Below are positions 50,942 to 58,596 of a DNA stretch of 64,000 bases, piece after piece. Made by a program: the position numbers and the translations under genes. The stretch is from NCBI RefSeq assembly GCF_900101105.1, contig NZ_FNGA01000004.1:248001-312000 (forward strand), given 5' to 3'. Below the pieces are notes generated by a model. That model did no database searches and had not been told where the DNA came from. It saw nothing but the letters and a program-made list of their open reading frames with translations. How positions within the stretch are numbered: the first letter of the stretch is position 1; every line of letters begins with the position of its first letter. The DNA comes from Maridesulfovibrio ferrireducens. Its GTDB lineage: Bacteria > Desulfobacterota > Desulfovibrionia > Desulfovibrionales > Desulfovibrionaceae.

Positions 50942-51625
50942 CTATTTTTTACGCAAGAACAAAGCGACAGGTTTTAAGTTGTTGGCTGAGAAAGAGAGGT
51001 AAGTTGTATCTTGTGAGGCTAGATAGACGCTTGCAGCCGTGGCATAGCCTTCACACAGATAAATTGCTTTTTCAGGATTTTTGCCAAGGTAGAAGAATCC
51101 ACCGTTTATTTTCCCGCCAGTTAAGAACCGTTTTTTACCGTCTGGGAAAATACGTTGTAAACTTTGTACGGACTCATTTTTTGAAAGAATGGGGATTATG
51201 ATTTCGCCGTTTCGACCTTGGAAAAGGTTATCCATAATAGGCAATTTTTTGCGCTGTAGGTATTCACTATGCGTGCAAGGCAAGCAGTTTTGTAATATGG
51301 TTGCAGCTCGTTCTTTAGCTTCGGCGTGGCGTAGCTCTTGCTCTAGTAGCTGCTGTTTTCTGATGTCAGCCAAGCGTTCCTGTGTTTTTGCTTGATCGAT
51401 AGGGTTGTCTGTAGCGTTTTTGGGGGAATATGAACCCTGATTTCCTGTTTCCCAATTACACCACCACAAAACTGCAGGATCGTTGTTATGGATTATGTAG
51501 GCTGCGTTTTTCTTATGAGGTTTGGTGTGCGTTGCAGTTCGGTGCAGCTGACCGTCACGAATTAAATTCTCGCTAGAGATTCCATGCTCTTCCAAGATTT
51601 GTTTGAATTCATTTAGGTAAGGCAT
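50942..51625 (-). CDS. Primase half (TOPRIM) of a primase-helicase, ends at an internal amber
   Basis: A 227-residue N-terminal primase part: HRTATHTKPHKKNAAYIIHN zinc-ribbon-like start without cysteines, KLPIMDNLFQGRNGEIIIPI and the first TOPRIM motif KAIYLCEGYATAASVYLA. It stops at TAG (50944-50942) after NNLKPVALFLRKK, where related primases usually carry a bulky residue before P-x-x-P/I-I-I-x-A-D-x-D. The second half of TOPRIM (ICADADEAGQKNA) follows in phase. One base change, TGG to TAG, would explain it. The start overlaps the alpA stop by one base. Confidence 0.75.
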   Translation of the reverse strand: MPYLNEFKQILEEHGISSENLIRDGQLHRTATHTKPHKKNAAYIIHNNDPAVLWWCNWETGNQGSYSPKNATDNPIDQAKTQERLADIRKQQLLEQELRHAEAKERAATILQNCLPCTHSEYLQRKKLPIMDNLFQGRNGEIIIPILSKNESVQSLQRIFPDGKKRFLTGGKINGGFFYLGKNPEKAIYLCEGYATAASVYLASQDTTYLSFSANNLKPVALFLRKK

Positions 51626-51867
51626 TATTCATTACCCTTGGCAAAAGGATAAGAATTCTTGTTTTGAAGATTCTCTACAAGTTCATAAATTTCAGACGCA
51701 GCCCAAGCGACAGTTCTCTCAGTTAATTGAATGGATTGTGGAAATCTTCCACTCTGAACACCTCGCAACCATGTGCTTCTGGCTACAGGTATAATTTTGA
51801 GGACATCCTTGAGACGTAGGAACCCTGCATGTGGATTTAAAAGAAGTTCTTTTTCTTTACCTTTCAT
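51625..51867 (-). CDS. AlpA-like DNA-binding regulator / excisionase
   Basis: An 80-residue winged helix-turn-helix protein: GFLRLKDVLKIIPVARSTWL, then GVQSGRFPQSIQLTERTVAW, ASEIYELVENLQ. AlpA proteins of P4-like elements regulate integrase or act in excision. AGGAG precedes the ATG. It is the first gene of the leftward replication group; its stop overlaps the primase start. Confidence 0.88.
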   Translation of the reverse strand: MKGKEKELLLNPHAGFLRLKDVLKIIPVARSTWLRGVQSGRFPQSIQLTERTVAWAASEIYELVENLQNKNSYPFAKGNE

Positions 51868-51966
51868 TAATTTTCTCCTGTGTTGTTTTTTTCGACATCA
51901 GGAGAAATCATACGTTTTCTTATTAATCCAACAAGATACTAAATTTATTTTAGGGCTTAAACTTTT

Positions 51967-52755
51967 TTAAGGGGACTTCGATCGTTCTTTATTCTGGCTT
52001 TTAGCTGTTGTTCCACCAAGCAGCTTCAAATCTTCTGGAAGATATTGCCACGCTTCTGCGGCTCTTTTTTCAATGTATTTTACTGAAGGGGTCTTTTCCA
52101 TATAGCCGCTTACCTCTTTAAAGAACATTTCTTTCGATACCGTTGGCACTCCGTGAGTGAAGTATGAGCTAAAAAATTTCCGAGATCCATGGATGAGTGC
52201 TTCTTTGTGTATTCTTACTGGCTCATTTACAGAATTTTCCCACGTGAGAATCTTGTCGAGAGCTATCGCGTAGTGATTTTTTAAGTCTTTATCCCTCTCC
52301 CATTTTTCAACTCTATTCGCTTTAATGAGTCTTTCTTTCGAACATGGAAGAGGAATAGCTAAAGTTGGTTGTTGTTTTCTGGTTTTATTTACAATTTCGA
52401 TTTCTTTCTTGGTCTGGATATCTTTTTTCTTAAGGTAGTAGTGTAAAAGAATCACAAAAGCCGTGGACAGCAAAAGGTAACATCTCAAAAGGTTTTGCTC
52501 GCTAGGAAGGGAAGGTCGGCTATTTTCACAGGTGATTGGCAGGTCTCGTAGTACTCTAGTTTGCTTAGCCTTTTTCTTTTTTATTCGGCTTCTTCCTTCC
52601 AAGAAAAGCCCGGCTGGAATTATAGCTAGAATCGCGGCTAATTGGAAACAGCGGGCTGCTAGATTTGCTTCTAGTCCTACAGCCATAATAAGAAATACTA
52701 ATAACTTAAAAGTATCAGAATATTCCTTTTCCGTGAAAAGTGGTGTTTTTTCCAT
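51967..52755 (-). CDS. Hypothetical membrane protein of the element
   Basis: Not recognised. The start at 52755 (MEKTPLFTEKEYSDTFKLL) follows AGGAG; an earlier ATG at 52830 lacks one. The 262-residue protein has two hydrophobic stretches near the N terminus (about 17-55, LLVFLIMAVGLEANLA and FQLAAILAIIPAGLFL) and a third at about 92-107 (CYLLLSTAFVILLHYYL). A basic cytoplasmic part of about 150 residues follows. Position upstream of alpA in the mobilization region is reminiscent of membrane genes found in IMEs. Function unknown. Confidence 0.55.
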   Translation of the reverse strand: MEKTPLFTEKEYSDTFKLLVFLIMAVGLEANLAARCFQLAAILAIIPAGLFLEGRSRIKKKKAKQTRVLRDLPITCENSRPSLPSEQNLLRCYLLLSTAFVILLHYYLKKKDIQTKKEIEIVNKTRKQQPTLAIPLPCSKERLIKANRVEKWERDKDLKNHYAIALDKILTWENSVNEPVRIHKEALIHGSRKFFSSYFTHGVPTVSKEMFFKEVSGYMEKTPSVKYIEKRAAEAWQYLPEDLKLLGGTTAKSQNKERSKSP

Positions 52756-53068
52756 GTCTGCTCCTAATTGGTGCGTATCGTAATTGAAATGTGGAATTAT
52801 ATGGGAGCTATTGATATCATATAAAACCAATTAATCCAATTAGGTTGATGTGTTACTGAATTGCGTCAAAGGACGCTGTGGGACACTAAATGACGTTTTA
52901 TGAAATATAAAATAAATTTATTTTTTTTAAGTAATGGTTGTGATGCGGTTTTAATTCTTCTTTATTTCGTTCGATTTCGCTTAAGGATAATGACCGCGCA
53001 AGCACTGTGTTCGCTTCGAGGTTTTGACTTCAATGAAAATAAAAGCATAAGGCATAAGAGAATATTTT
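52756..53068. other. Non-coding gap between the membrane-protein gene and fic
   Basis: About 310 AT-rich bases, divergent promoter region. It contains GGACGCTGTGGGACACT (52869-52885), an inverted relative of the TGTCCC words near the presumed origin. A 63-codon open stretch (52900-53091, plus) has no ribosome site and an atypical composition, and I do not call it. Confidence 0.4.
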
Positions 53069-53176
53069 GTGCGTGTTCCTCTAGAAAATGAGCAGTTGAA
53101 AGAAGAAGCATTGAAAGGTAAAAGCATTTGTGATGCTTTAGCTATCAGTAAAAGATTTAAATATAAGGTGCTCTGA
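53069..53176 (+). CDS. Candidate 35-residue protein coupled to fic
   Basis: GTG at 53069 opens MRVPLENEQLKEEALKGKSI and ends CDALAISKRFKYKVL at TGA 53174-53176, which overlaps the fic ATG (TGATG). The charged, helical sequence looks protein-like. It could be a small antitoxin-like partner or the tail of a decayed gene; the frame is open 18 bases further upstream. The Fic protein already has its own inhibitory helix, so an antitoxin is not required. Confidence 0.3.
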   Translation: MRVPLENEQLKEEALKGKSICDALAISKRFKYKVL

Positions 53177-54282
53177 TGAAACCATATGAACCGTGTGAAC
53201 TACCTTTGAAAGAGTTGGATTACCAACGCCTGTTTGCCGTTGTCGGTGATGCTAATGCTGAACTTGCCCGCTACGATGGACTGTTACAGGGGATTGTGAA
53301 TCCGTCTGTAATGCTTTCTCCTTTGACAAATGAGGAGGCGGTTCTTTCTTCCAAGATTGAAGGGACTCAGGCAACTGTTGATGAGGTTCTCGAACATGAG
53401 GCTGGGTTGCTCAAAGAGGGCACTAAGTATGAAGATATTCAGGAAATTATTAATTACCGTAAGGCCTTGAATTCTGCACAAGAATATCTTGACGAGCGAC
53501 CTATAACATTATCTTTCGTTCGAGAGCTTCATAAATTATTACTGGATAGTGTACGCGGGCAGGACAAGACTCCCGGTGAGTTTCGGAAAGATCAAAATTG
53601 GATTGGAAGTGCGGGGTGTTCTATTGAACAGGCTTCTTTTGTCCCTCCTAATCCGCTTCAATTGAATGATCATTTAGAGGCATGGCAAAATTATTTAAAA
53701 GGCAATGATATTGACCTGCTGCTTCAGTCTGCTGTTGTTCATGCTCAATTTGAGTTGTTGCACCCTTTTAAGGATGGTAACGGACGTATTGGGCGTATTC
53801 TTATTCCGCTGTTTCTGTACCAGAAAAAGAAACTGTCTAAGCCTATGTTCTATCTTAGTTCCTACTTGGAGAGTCACAGGAACGAATATTACGCAAGGCT
53901 AAAGGCTATTTCCCAGAGTGGAGATTGGAATGGTTGGATTGTGTTCTTTCTGGAGGCAATAGCTGATCAGGCAAAATCTAATAGTCGTAAGGTTACTGCA
54001 ATAATGAATCTTTATGAGGACATGAAAATAAGGATTCAAGATATCACTCATTCAAGATATTCTATAAACCTTCTTGATGCTATTTTTGATAAGCCATTGT
54101 TTAGAACTACAGATTTTATTGTTCGCTCTGGAATAAATAAGAAAACATCAATGGGGTTGTTGAGAATGCTTAGAGATAACGATGTGTTAGTCACTTTAAG
54201 CGAAGCAAGTGGTAGCAAACCTGCGGTTCTTTGTTTTCCTGAACTTTTGAATATAGCTGAGGGACGTAAGGTTATCTGGTAA
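53176..54282 (+). CDS. Fic-domain protein (AMP-transferase family)
   Basis: Fic proteins usually transfer AMP from ATP to target hydroxyls. The 368-residue protein has the intact active-site motif HPFKDGNGRIGR (about 196-207) with catalytic His, the N-terminal inhibitory motif SSKIEGTQ (about 57-64, pattern S-x-x-x-E-G) that marks class II self-inhibited Fic proteins, and a C-terminal winged-helix-like domain (FIVRSGINKKTSMGLLRMLR, about 315-334). The small open frame at 53069 overlaps its start. Role on the element unknown; toxin-like or defence-linked functions are possible. Confidence 0.92.
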   Translation: MKPYEPCELPLKELDYQRLFAVVGDANAELARYDGLLQGIVNPSVMLSPLTNEEAVLSSKIEGTQATVDEVLEHEAGLLKEGTKYEDIQEIINYRKALNSAQEYLDERPITLSFVRELHKLLLDSVRGQDKTPGEFRKDQNWIGSAGCSIEQASFVPPNPLQLNDHLEAWQNYLKGNDIDLLLQSAVVHAQFELLHPFKDGNGRIGRILIPLFLYQKKKLSKPMFYLSSYLESHRNEYYARLKAISQSGDWNGWIVFFLEAIADQAKSNSRKVTAIMNLYEDMKIRIQDITHSRYSINLLDAIFDKPLFRTTDFIVRSGINKKTSMGLLRMLRDNDVLVTLSEASGSKPAVLCFPELLNIAEGRKVIW

Positions 54283-54284
54283 GT

Positions 54285-54390
54285 TTTGTGTAACCTGTGT
54301 GGCACACAAAAAAGTTTGTGGGAGGTTTAGGGGGTTTTAGGGGACACAAACGGTTTTGTGGCTGGTGGAATCTCCACAAAGTTATTTGTG
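54285..54390. repeat. Array of TTTGTG/CACAAA inverted repeats after fic
   Basis: Between the convergent fic and NACHT genes lie four overlapping or adjacent pairs: TTTTGTGT (54285-54292) with ACACAAAA (54304-54311), CACAAA with TTTGTG (54305-54320), ACACAAA with TTTTGTG (54344-54360), and CCACAAA with TTTGTG (54374-54390). G runs (GGGAGG, GGGGG, GGGG) lie between. They may be paired terminators for the two genes or protein-binding repeats. Confidence 0.5.
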
Positions 54391-54460
54391 TCTTGGAAAA
54401 TATAGTTTCTGTTACAAGGTTAATTTATATTTCAGATAAAGTATAAATTTAAAGACAGCA

Positions 54461-57193
54461 TTATCTAAAATCAATGAAATTTTCATAGCTTACTTCTGTA
54501 GGTTGCTCCAACCTGTCCGCATTTTCTAAGTAAGAAGTCAACCATCCTCTGAAGTGATTTTGTTCTTCTTCTGATCTTACATCAATCATTGCATTATAAG
54601 TATCAAGTACATCTGCAACGTGACCATGATTAACTATCCACCCACTCAAAAAAGAGATGTCATCGGTTGCCTGAGAAAATAAAACTAATGCTCCTTTCCA
54701 CCAGGGATTTTCCATTAACTTACCAATACCTGCACCTCTATTTAGAGTTAACTCAGAAGCGGCAAGGTATTCTTGATATCTTAAATGTCCAAAACCTATT
54801 TTGCCATCGGAAGTCATTGTTACTAAAATATTACATGGTTCAATCAATTCACATAAGGCTGACTGGACTGTTTCTTTAGGGTATTTACTTACAGCGAATA
54901 GTTTTTTTAAAAGTACTTTTTTCTCTAAGTATCGCCTTTCTATGTTGTGGAGTATAAAAGCAACTTTTCTGGCTATATATTCACGCTCGCTATGGGTTGT
55001 TGTTACCCTTCTGATTTTTTTATGGATATCATATTGGCCGAGCAGCAAACGCATTCGTTCACCATATAGTTCGATTTCATTTACGGGAAGTGGAGTCTCA
55101 CTTTCAGCAAGAACGCATAGAATTGTTGTCAATAAGGGGCTGCGCACTAACTCTGAAAGACAGCTGTTTTCACTTAAGTGATCAATTATTATATCAGATC
55201 GATCTATTTCTTTTCCTGAAAACCAAGCCTTAATGAAACAGTTTCTTTGACCTTCTGAAAATGGTAGCAAATAGACGCCTAAGAATTCTATTTCATTGGC
55301 ATAATTACCTGTTCTGGAAGATATGATAACGTTGGTCTTACTATATTTTTTTTTGAATTTTTTTACCGCTTCCAATATTCCTTTAGATTTTTTTACTACC
55401 TCGTCGACTCCATCTAGCAATAGAGTGCATTCGCACTTAGAGAACAATGAGCATAAATCAGCGTAGTTGGCTGAAATGCTTTCTGATTTAAAGTAACTTG
55501 CTATTTGTGAAATAAATGTCTTTACCGTAAGGTTATTCTCATAATTTTGATGTCCATAAAATATCTTTGCTAAAGGTAGGTAAAGAGTTAACTCATTATT
55601 TAATTTTGATTGATGACTTTTTCTTGCAAACATTTGTAAGCTTGTTGTCTTGCCAGCTCCAGCGTCACCTAGAACGAGAAGGTCAGCTTTGGTATTGAAA
55701 ACATCATGGATCGATATTTTCATTATGGGTCTTTTACTATTTTTATCAACACGAGGGCACAAAACACCTCTAAATCGTTTGTTTTTGAATATGATTTTTG
55801 TTGAAGTTGCTATTCTATTGACGTCTTCAAGAAGTTTTTTTAGGTCTAATGAATTGTTTTTATTATTTATTTCTTCAATTTCCAACAATATTTTATTTTT
55901 TTGTATGTTTAGATATTTAGCTAAGCATGATCCATCAATTTCGACTTTGAATTTGGCCTGTTGATGATATTTCTCAAGTTGTTTTTTAGAATTTTTTTCA
56001 TCAATTAAAGAGCTTATCGATTTTGAAATACTATCCATAAGTCGCCAAAGATCTGCGTTTTTGTGTGGCTCTGTTTTGTCATTTGAAACTCTAAAAACTA
56101 TGTTATTAATTTTAGTTTTATATTTTTCTAAAATATCGTGGTCTTCTGAAATATTTAGTAAAAGGCTGTCAACATCTTCCAATAAGAGTTGGTAATCAAA
56201 GAGTAAATGGCTATCTCTTAATTTTAGATCTTCTATTATTTGGGACAAGCTATTTTTTATGGCATGGTAATTTTTAGGGATAGAAGTCACTAATCTGTCT
56301 ATTTTGTTATCAATTTTATTGAGTAATGCAGTTTTTTCTTTATAGTCTAACTCGTTTTTAATATATGTTTTTTCGATTGTATCCAAATCCAATATTAAAA
56401 ATTCACAATTCAAATTTTTATTCAATGTTAAAAGGTTCTTCTTAATAGTTTTCCACTCTTTGAGGGGTATGCTTAAACATGTTTTTCCTCCTGTAAAAGT
56501 AGAGTTAAAGAAAATATCTTGGGCCCCACCAAAAACAAACTCCAAGTCACTATATATTTCTTCAATATTAATTGTATGTTGGTAATTTAAAGCACTTAGT
56601 AAATCTTCATTTCCAAATGTTTTAAATGCAGAACCTTTAATGCTGTGACCTTCTCCTAGTATTTCTTGAATAACCGTAGGCCTTTTGTCTATTAGCACTT
56701 TTACAAAATTAACACCTGCAAGAGTTTTTATTCTATTTCTATCTTTTAAGTTAGAGTAATCTTCAAATCTCATTTGAAGGGACCTAGCGTCAATGTCATA
56801 TGGTGTTATCAAGTAAACTTTATTAGGGAAATACGATGATCCATTGGAATGATGAACTTTTTCTCGAATGCCTTGAGACAATTGCGTGACTACTTCAGAA
56901 AAGTTTCTTTCAGATCGAGCTTTAGGCGTAAACTTGAATTTCTTAACTTGAATGACTGTTAGCTCAGGATCTCCAAATTCATCGTCTTTCCAGCAGATAA
57001 CATCCTTTCCTCCTTCGTATGCTCCTCCATTGTAATCAATAACATCATAGCCAAGGGCTTCAAAAAGAGGACAAACTGCCATTCTGGTAAAGTCCGCTTC
57101 ATTCATTTCACTTAGTTTTTTATGTAATAGTTTAATAGTTTGTTTCTCAAAGCTTTCTTCTGGTAGAGCTGTATGAAGATCAATAATAGTCAT
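54461..57193 (-). CDS. Nuclease-NACHT NTPase, probable anti-phage protein
   Basis: A 910-residue protein. N terminus: Mrr/PD-(D/E)xK-like nuclease, with GYDVIDYNGGAYEGGKDVIC and TVIQVKKFKF (catalytic D and Q-x-K at about 63-84). Middle: helical region about 180-480. NACHT NTPase: Walker A LGDAGAGKTTS (about 512), Walker B CTLLLDGVDEVV (about 590), sensor NVIISSRTGN. C-terminal helical part with GFGHLRYQEYLAASEL, the usual NACHT end. Bacterial NACHT proteins with nuclease effectors defend against phages. The gene is AT-rich with no frameshift. Target and trigger are unknown. Confidence 0.85.
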   Translation of the reverse strand: MTIIDLHTALPEESFEKQTIKLLHKKLSEMNEADFTRMAVCPLFEALGYDVIDYNGGAYEGGKDVICWKDDEFGDPELTVIQVKKFKFTPKARSERNFSEVVTQLSQGIREKVHHSNGSSYFPNKVYLITPYDIDARSLQMRFEDYSNLKDRNRIKTLAGVNFVKVLIDKRPTVIQEILGEGHSIKGSAFKTFGNEDLLSALNYQHTINIEEIYSDLEFVFGGAQDIFFNSTFTGGKTCLSIPLKEWKTIKKNLLTLNKNLNCEFLILDLDTIEKTYIKNELDYKEKTALLNKIDNKIDRLVTSIPKNYHAIKNSLSQIIEDLKLRDSHLLFDYQLLLEDVDSLLLNISEDHDILEKYKTKINNIVFRVSNDKTEPHKNADLWRLMDSISKSISSLIDEKNSKKQLEKYHQQAKFKVEIDGSCLAKYLNIQKNKILLEIEEINNKNNSLDLKKLLEDVNRIATSTKIIFKNKRFRGVLCPRVDKNSKRPIMKISIHDVFNTKADLLVLGDAGAGKTTSLQMFARKSHQSKLNNELTLYLPLAKIFYGHQNYENNLTVKTFISQIASYFKSESISANYADLCSLFSKCECTLLLDGVDEVVKKSKGILEAVKKFKKKYSKTNVIISSRTGNYANEIEFLGVYLLPFSEGQRNCFIKAWFSGKEIDRSDIIIDHLSENSCLSELVRSPLLTTILCVLAESETPLPVNEIELYGERMRLLLGQYDIHKKIRRVTTTHSEREYIARKVAFILHNIERRYLEKKVLLKKLFAVSKYPKETVQSALCELIEPCNILVTMTSDGKIGFGHLRYQEYLAASELTLNRGAGIGKLMENPWWKGALVLFSQATDDISFLSGWIVNHGHVADVLDTYNAMIDVRSEEEQNHFRGWLTSYLENADRLEQPTEVSYENFIDFR

Positions 57194-57656
57194 AATAAGT
57201 TTCCTTTAAACTTTCCAAAAACTAAATTGTCATTATAAAAATATTCTGAATTATGCTGTATATTCTAAAGTATATAGGGATGCATGTTATTGAGTGGTTG
57301 TCGTGATGGGTTAATATTATTTCAATCATAGTATGATTGCGTCTTTAGCGTCAATGGCGTTGATTCGCTATGCAGTGTTTTTACAGAAGTTAATTATAGA
57401 AAAGTTTGTTATGAATCTGTGCTGTTTGGCGGTATAGGCTAAGCAATTCCGAATAAACGAAATTATATGAGGCTACTTTTAAGGAAGTTATTAATGATTT
57501 TAGATGAGCTTTTCTCAAGTGCTTATGATTATATGTGAAAAGTTTGTTCTATTGTTTGTGGATGTGGAATATTTAAAGTATAAAATGGTGTGAGAAAGTG
57601 TTGTTTTTGTAATAATAAGTCGTTGAAGGTGATTTTTTTATTTTTTTCGCCAAACA
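57194..57656. other. Non-coding right end of the element
   Basis: About 460 AT-rich bases upstream of the NACHT gene, containing its promoter region. TAAGTTTCC on the plus strand gives GGAAAC as a weak ribosome site on the minus strand. No gene is supported; a 14-codon frame at 57494 (ATG after AAGGAAG) is too short to call. Confidence 0.45.
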
Positions 57657-57677
57657 TGAGTAACTCCCTGAGTAACC
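57657..57677. promoter_or_regulatory. Right arm-type integrase sites
   Basis: TGAGTAAC (57657-57664) and TGAGTAACC (57669-57677) are direct copies of the words just inside attL (24048-24093), 52-72 bases from attR. They mark the element's right end for the same integrase. Confidence 0.65.
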
Positions 57678-57728
57678 ACAAAAATAAAACTATCTAAATT
57701 CCATTAAAACAGACTCTTATCATATATA

Positions 57729-57752
57729 TTCGAATCCCTCCCTCTCCGCCAT
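57729..57752 (+). repeat. attR: right copy of the 24-bp attachment repeat
   Basis: Identical to 23912-23935. Only the tRNA end is present here; there is no upstream tRNA body, so it is not a functional tRNA gene. Confidence 0.9.
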
Positions 57753-57760
57753 TTGGCAAT

Positions 57761-57795
57761 AAAAAGCCCCTAGCTTAACAGTTAGGGGCTTTTCT
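57761..57795 (+). terminator. Original terminator of tRNA-Ser(UGA), displaced
   Basis: AAAAAGCCCCTA (57761-57772) pairs with TAGGGGCTTTT around CTTAACAGT. It lies nine bases after attR at the spacing expected for a tRNA terminator, so before insertion it followed the intact tRNA gene. It also faces the gene at 57887. Confidence 0.8.
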
Positions 57796-57886
57796 GGTTT
57801 TTATGAAATAGAAGTTTTGATCGAAAACTTGTCTTATGTGATAACCTTGACTGGTATCGAGTAGTCATCCAGCTAAACTGATTGAA

Positions 57887-58549
57887 TTAATAGGACTGAA
57901 GCTCGTTGCTTTCATATATCCGCAACATGCCAGCACTTCCGTCATTTGCAGTCTTATAAAGCGCACGGGCCAGTTTTCTGATCTCCACAGGCTGATACTT
58001 GCGGAGCCCGCAGAAAAACAGAGGCGTCAATAATAACGAGATGATGTTGCTTATTATTTCCATTGGGCGAAAATCGTCACGTTTTCCTTTGAGGAGTGAA
58101 GGCCTAAATATGCGTAGAGAAGGAAGTTCTTCAGCAATAACGGCAACTTCAACTTCACCTTTGGTACGATTGTAGAAACTATTCGACTTTGTGTCAGCCC
58201 CAACTGCGCTGATCATGCTGTAGGTCATTACGCCGCATTTTTTTGCGAAGTGTACACTGTTTATTACATAGTCGTAATCCACTAGGCGAAATGCTTCTTT
58301 ACTACCAGCCGCTTTGATGGTTGTGCCAAGACAGCAAAATGCGTCTCCATCAACCATGCCAGAAATGGGTGGCAAACTTTCCAGTGCATCCATTTCAGCC
58401 TCAATCCAGTTCAGCTTAGCATGAGACAAAGAGGCAGATCTCCGAGCAATAACTGTGACCTTTTGGTAAATGTCGCCATTGAGACAGAGATCAAGTAGCT
58501 GGCGGCCAACCGCACCGGTCGCGCCAAATATTATAGCTTGTTTATTCAC
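57887..58549 (-). CDS. NAD(P)-binding oxidoreductase of the atypical SDR/TIP30-like type
   Basis: A 220-residue Rossmann-fold protein with MNKQAIIFGATGAVGRQLL (GxxGxxG, residues 9-15), GDAFCCLGTTIKAAGS, YSMISAVGADTKSN and YNRTKGEVE (Y-x3-K). The C-terminal part has RPSLLKGKRDDFRP. Such proteins bind NAD(P) and often act as reductases or redox sensors; the substrate is not evident. It may form a transcript with the membrane protein upstream, 47 bases away. Confidence 0.85.
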   Translation of the reverse strand: MNKQAIIFGATGAVGRQLLDLCLNGDIYQKVTVIARRSASLSHAKLNWIEAEMDALESLPPISGMVDGDAFCCLGTTIKAAGSKEAFRLVDYDYVINSVHFAKKCGVMTYSMISAVGADTKSNSFYNRTKGEVEVAVIAEELPSLRIFRPSLLKGKRDDFRPMEIISNIISLLLTPLFFCGLRKYQPVEIRKLARALYKTANDGSAGMLRIYESNELQSY

Positions 58550-58596
58550 AGCTCGAGACCTCGATTAAACGGTTAATAGTTTGTTTGCGAACCAAC

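Larger units (their letters stand above)
23912..57752. mobile_element. Integrative mobilizable element of about 33.8 kb in tRNA-Ser(UGA)
   Basis: The element is bounded by a 24-bp direct repeat of the tRNA 3' end (23912-23935 and 57729-57752), with arm-type motifs just inside each end. It starts with a P4-type integrase gene. It also codes for a relaxase with MobB- and MobC-like partners, a primase-helicase, and an AlpA-like excision/regulatory protein. No type IV secretion genes are present, so transfer would depend on a helper. Cargo is an efflux operon with two-component control, a TonB-receptor/YfiR/kinase operon, an exterior flagellar set with its own sigma factor, a Fic protein and a nuclease-NACHT protein. 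Confidence 0.88.

Noticed and set aside
52900-53091. 63-codon open frame on the plus strand ahead of fic
   Set aside because: No ribosome site, composition unlike protein, overlaps the better candidate at 53069.
57494-57538. 14-codon frame MILDELFSSAYDYM after AAGGAAG near the right end of the element
   Set aside because: Too short, no neighbouring partner, could be a remnant; not enough to call.
24117-57752. Prophage as the nature of the element
   Set aside because: No capsid, tail, terminase or lysis gene is present; a relaxase group and arm/att layout fit an IME.
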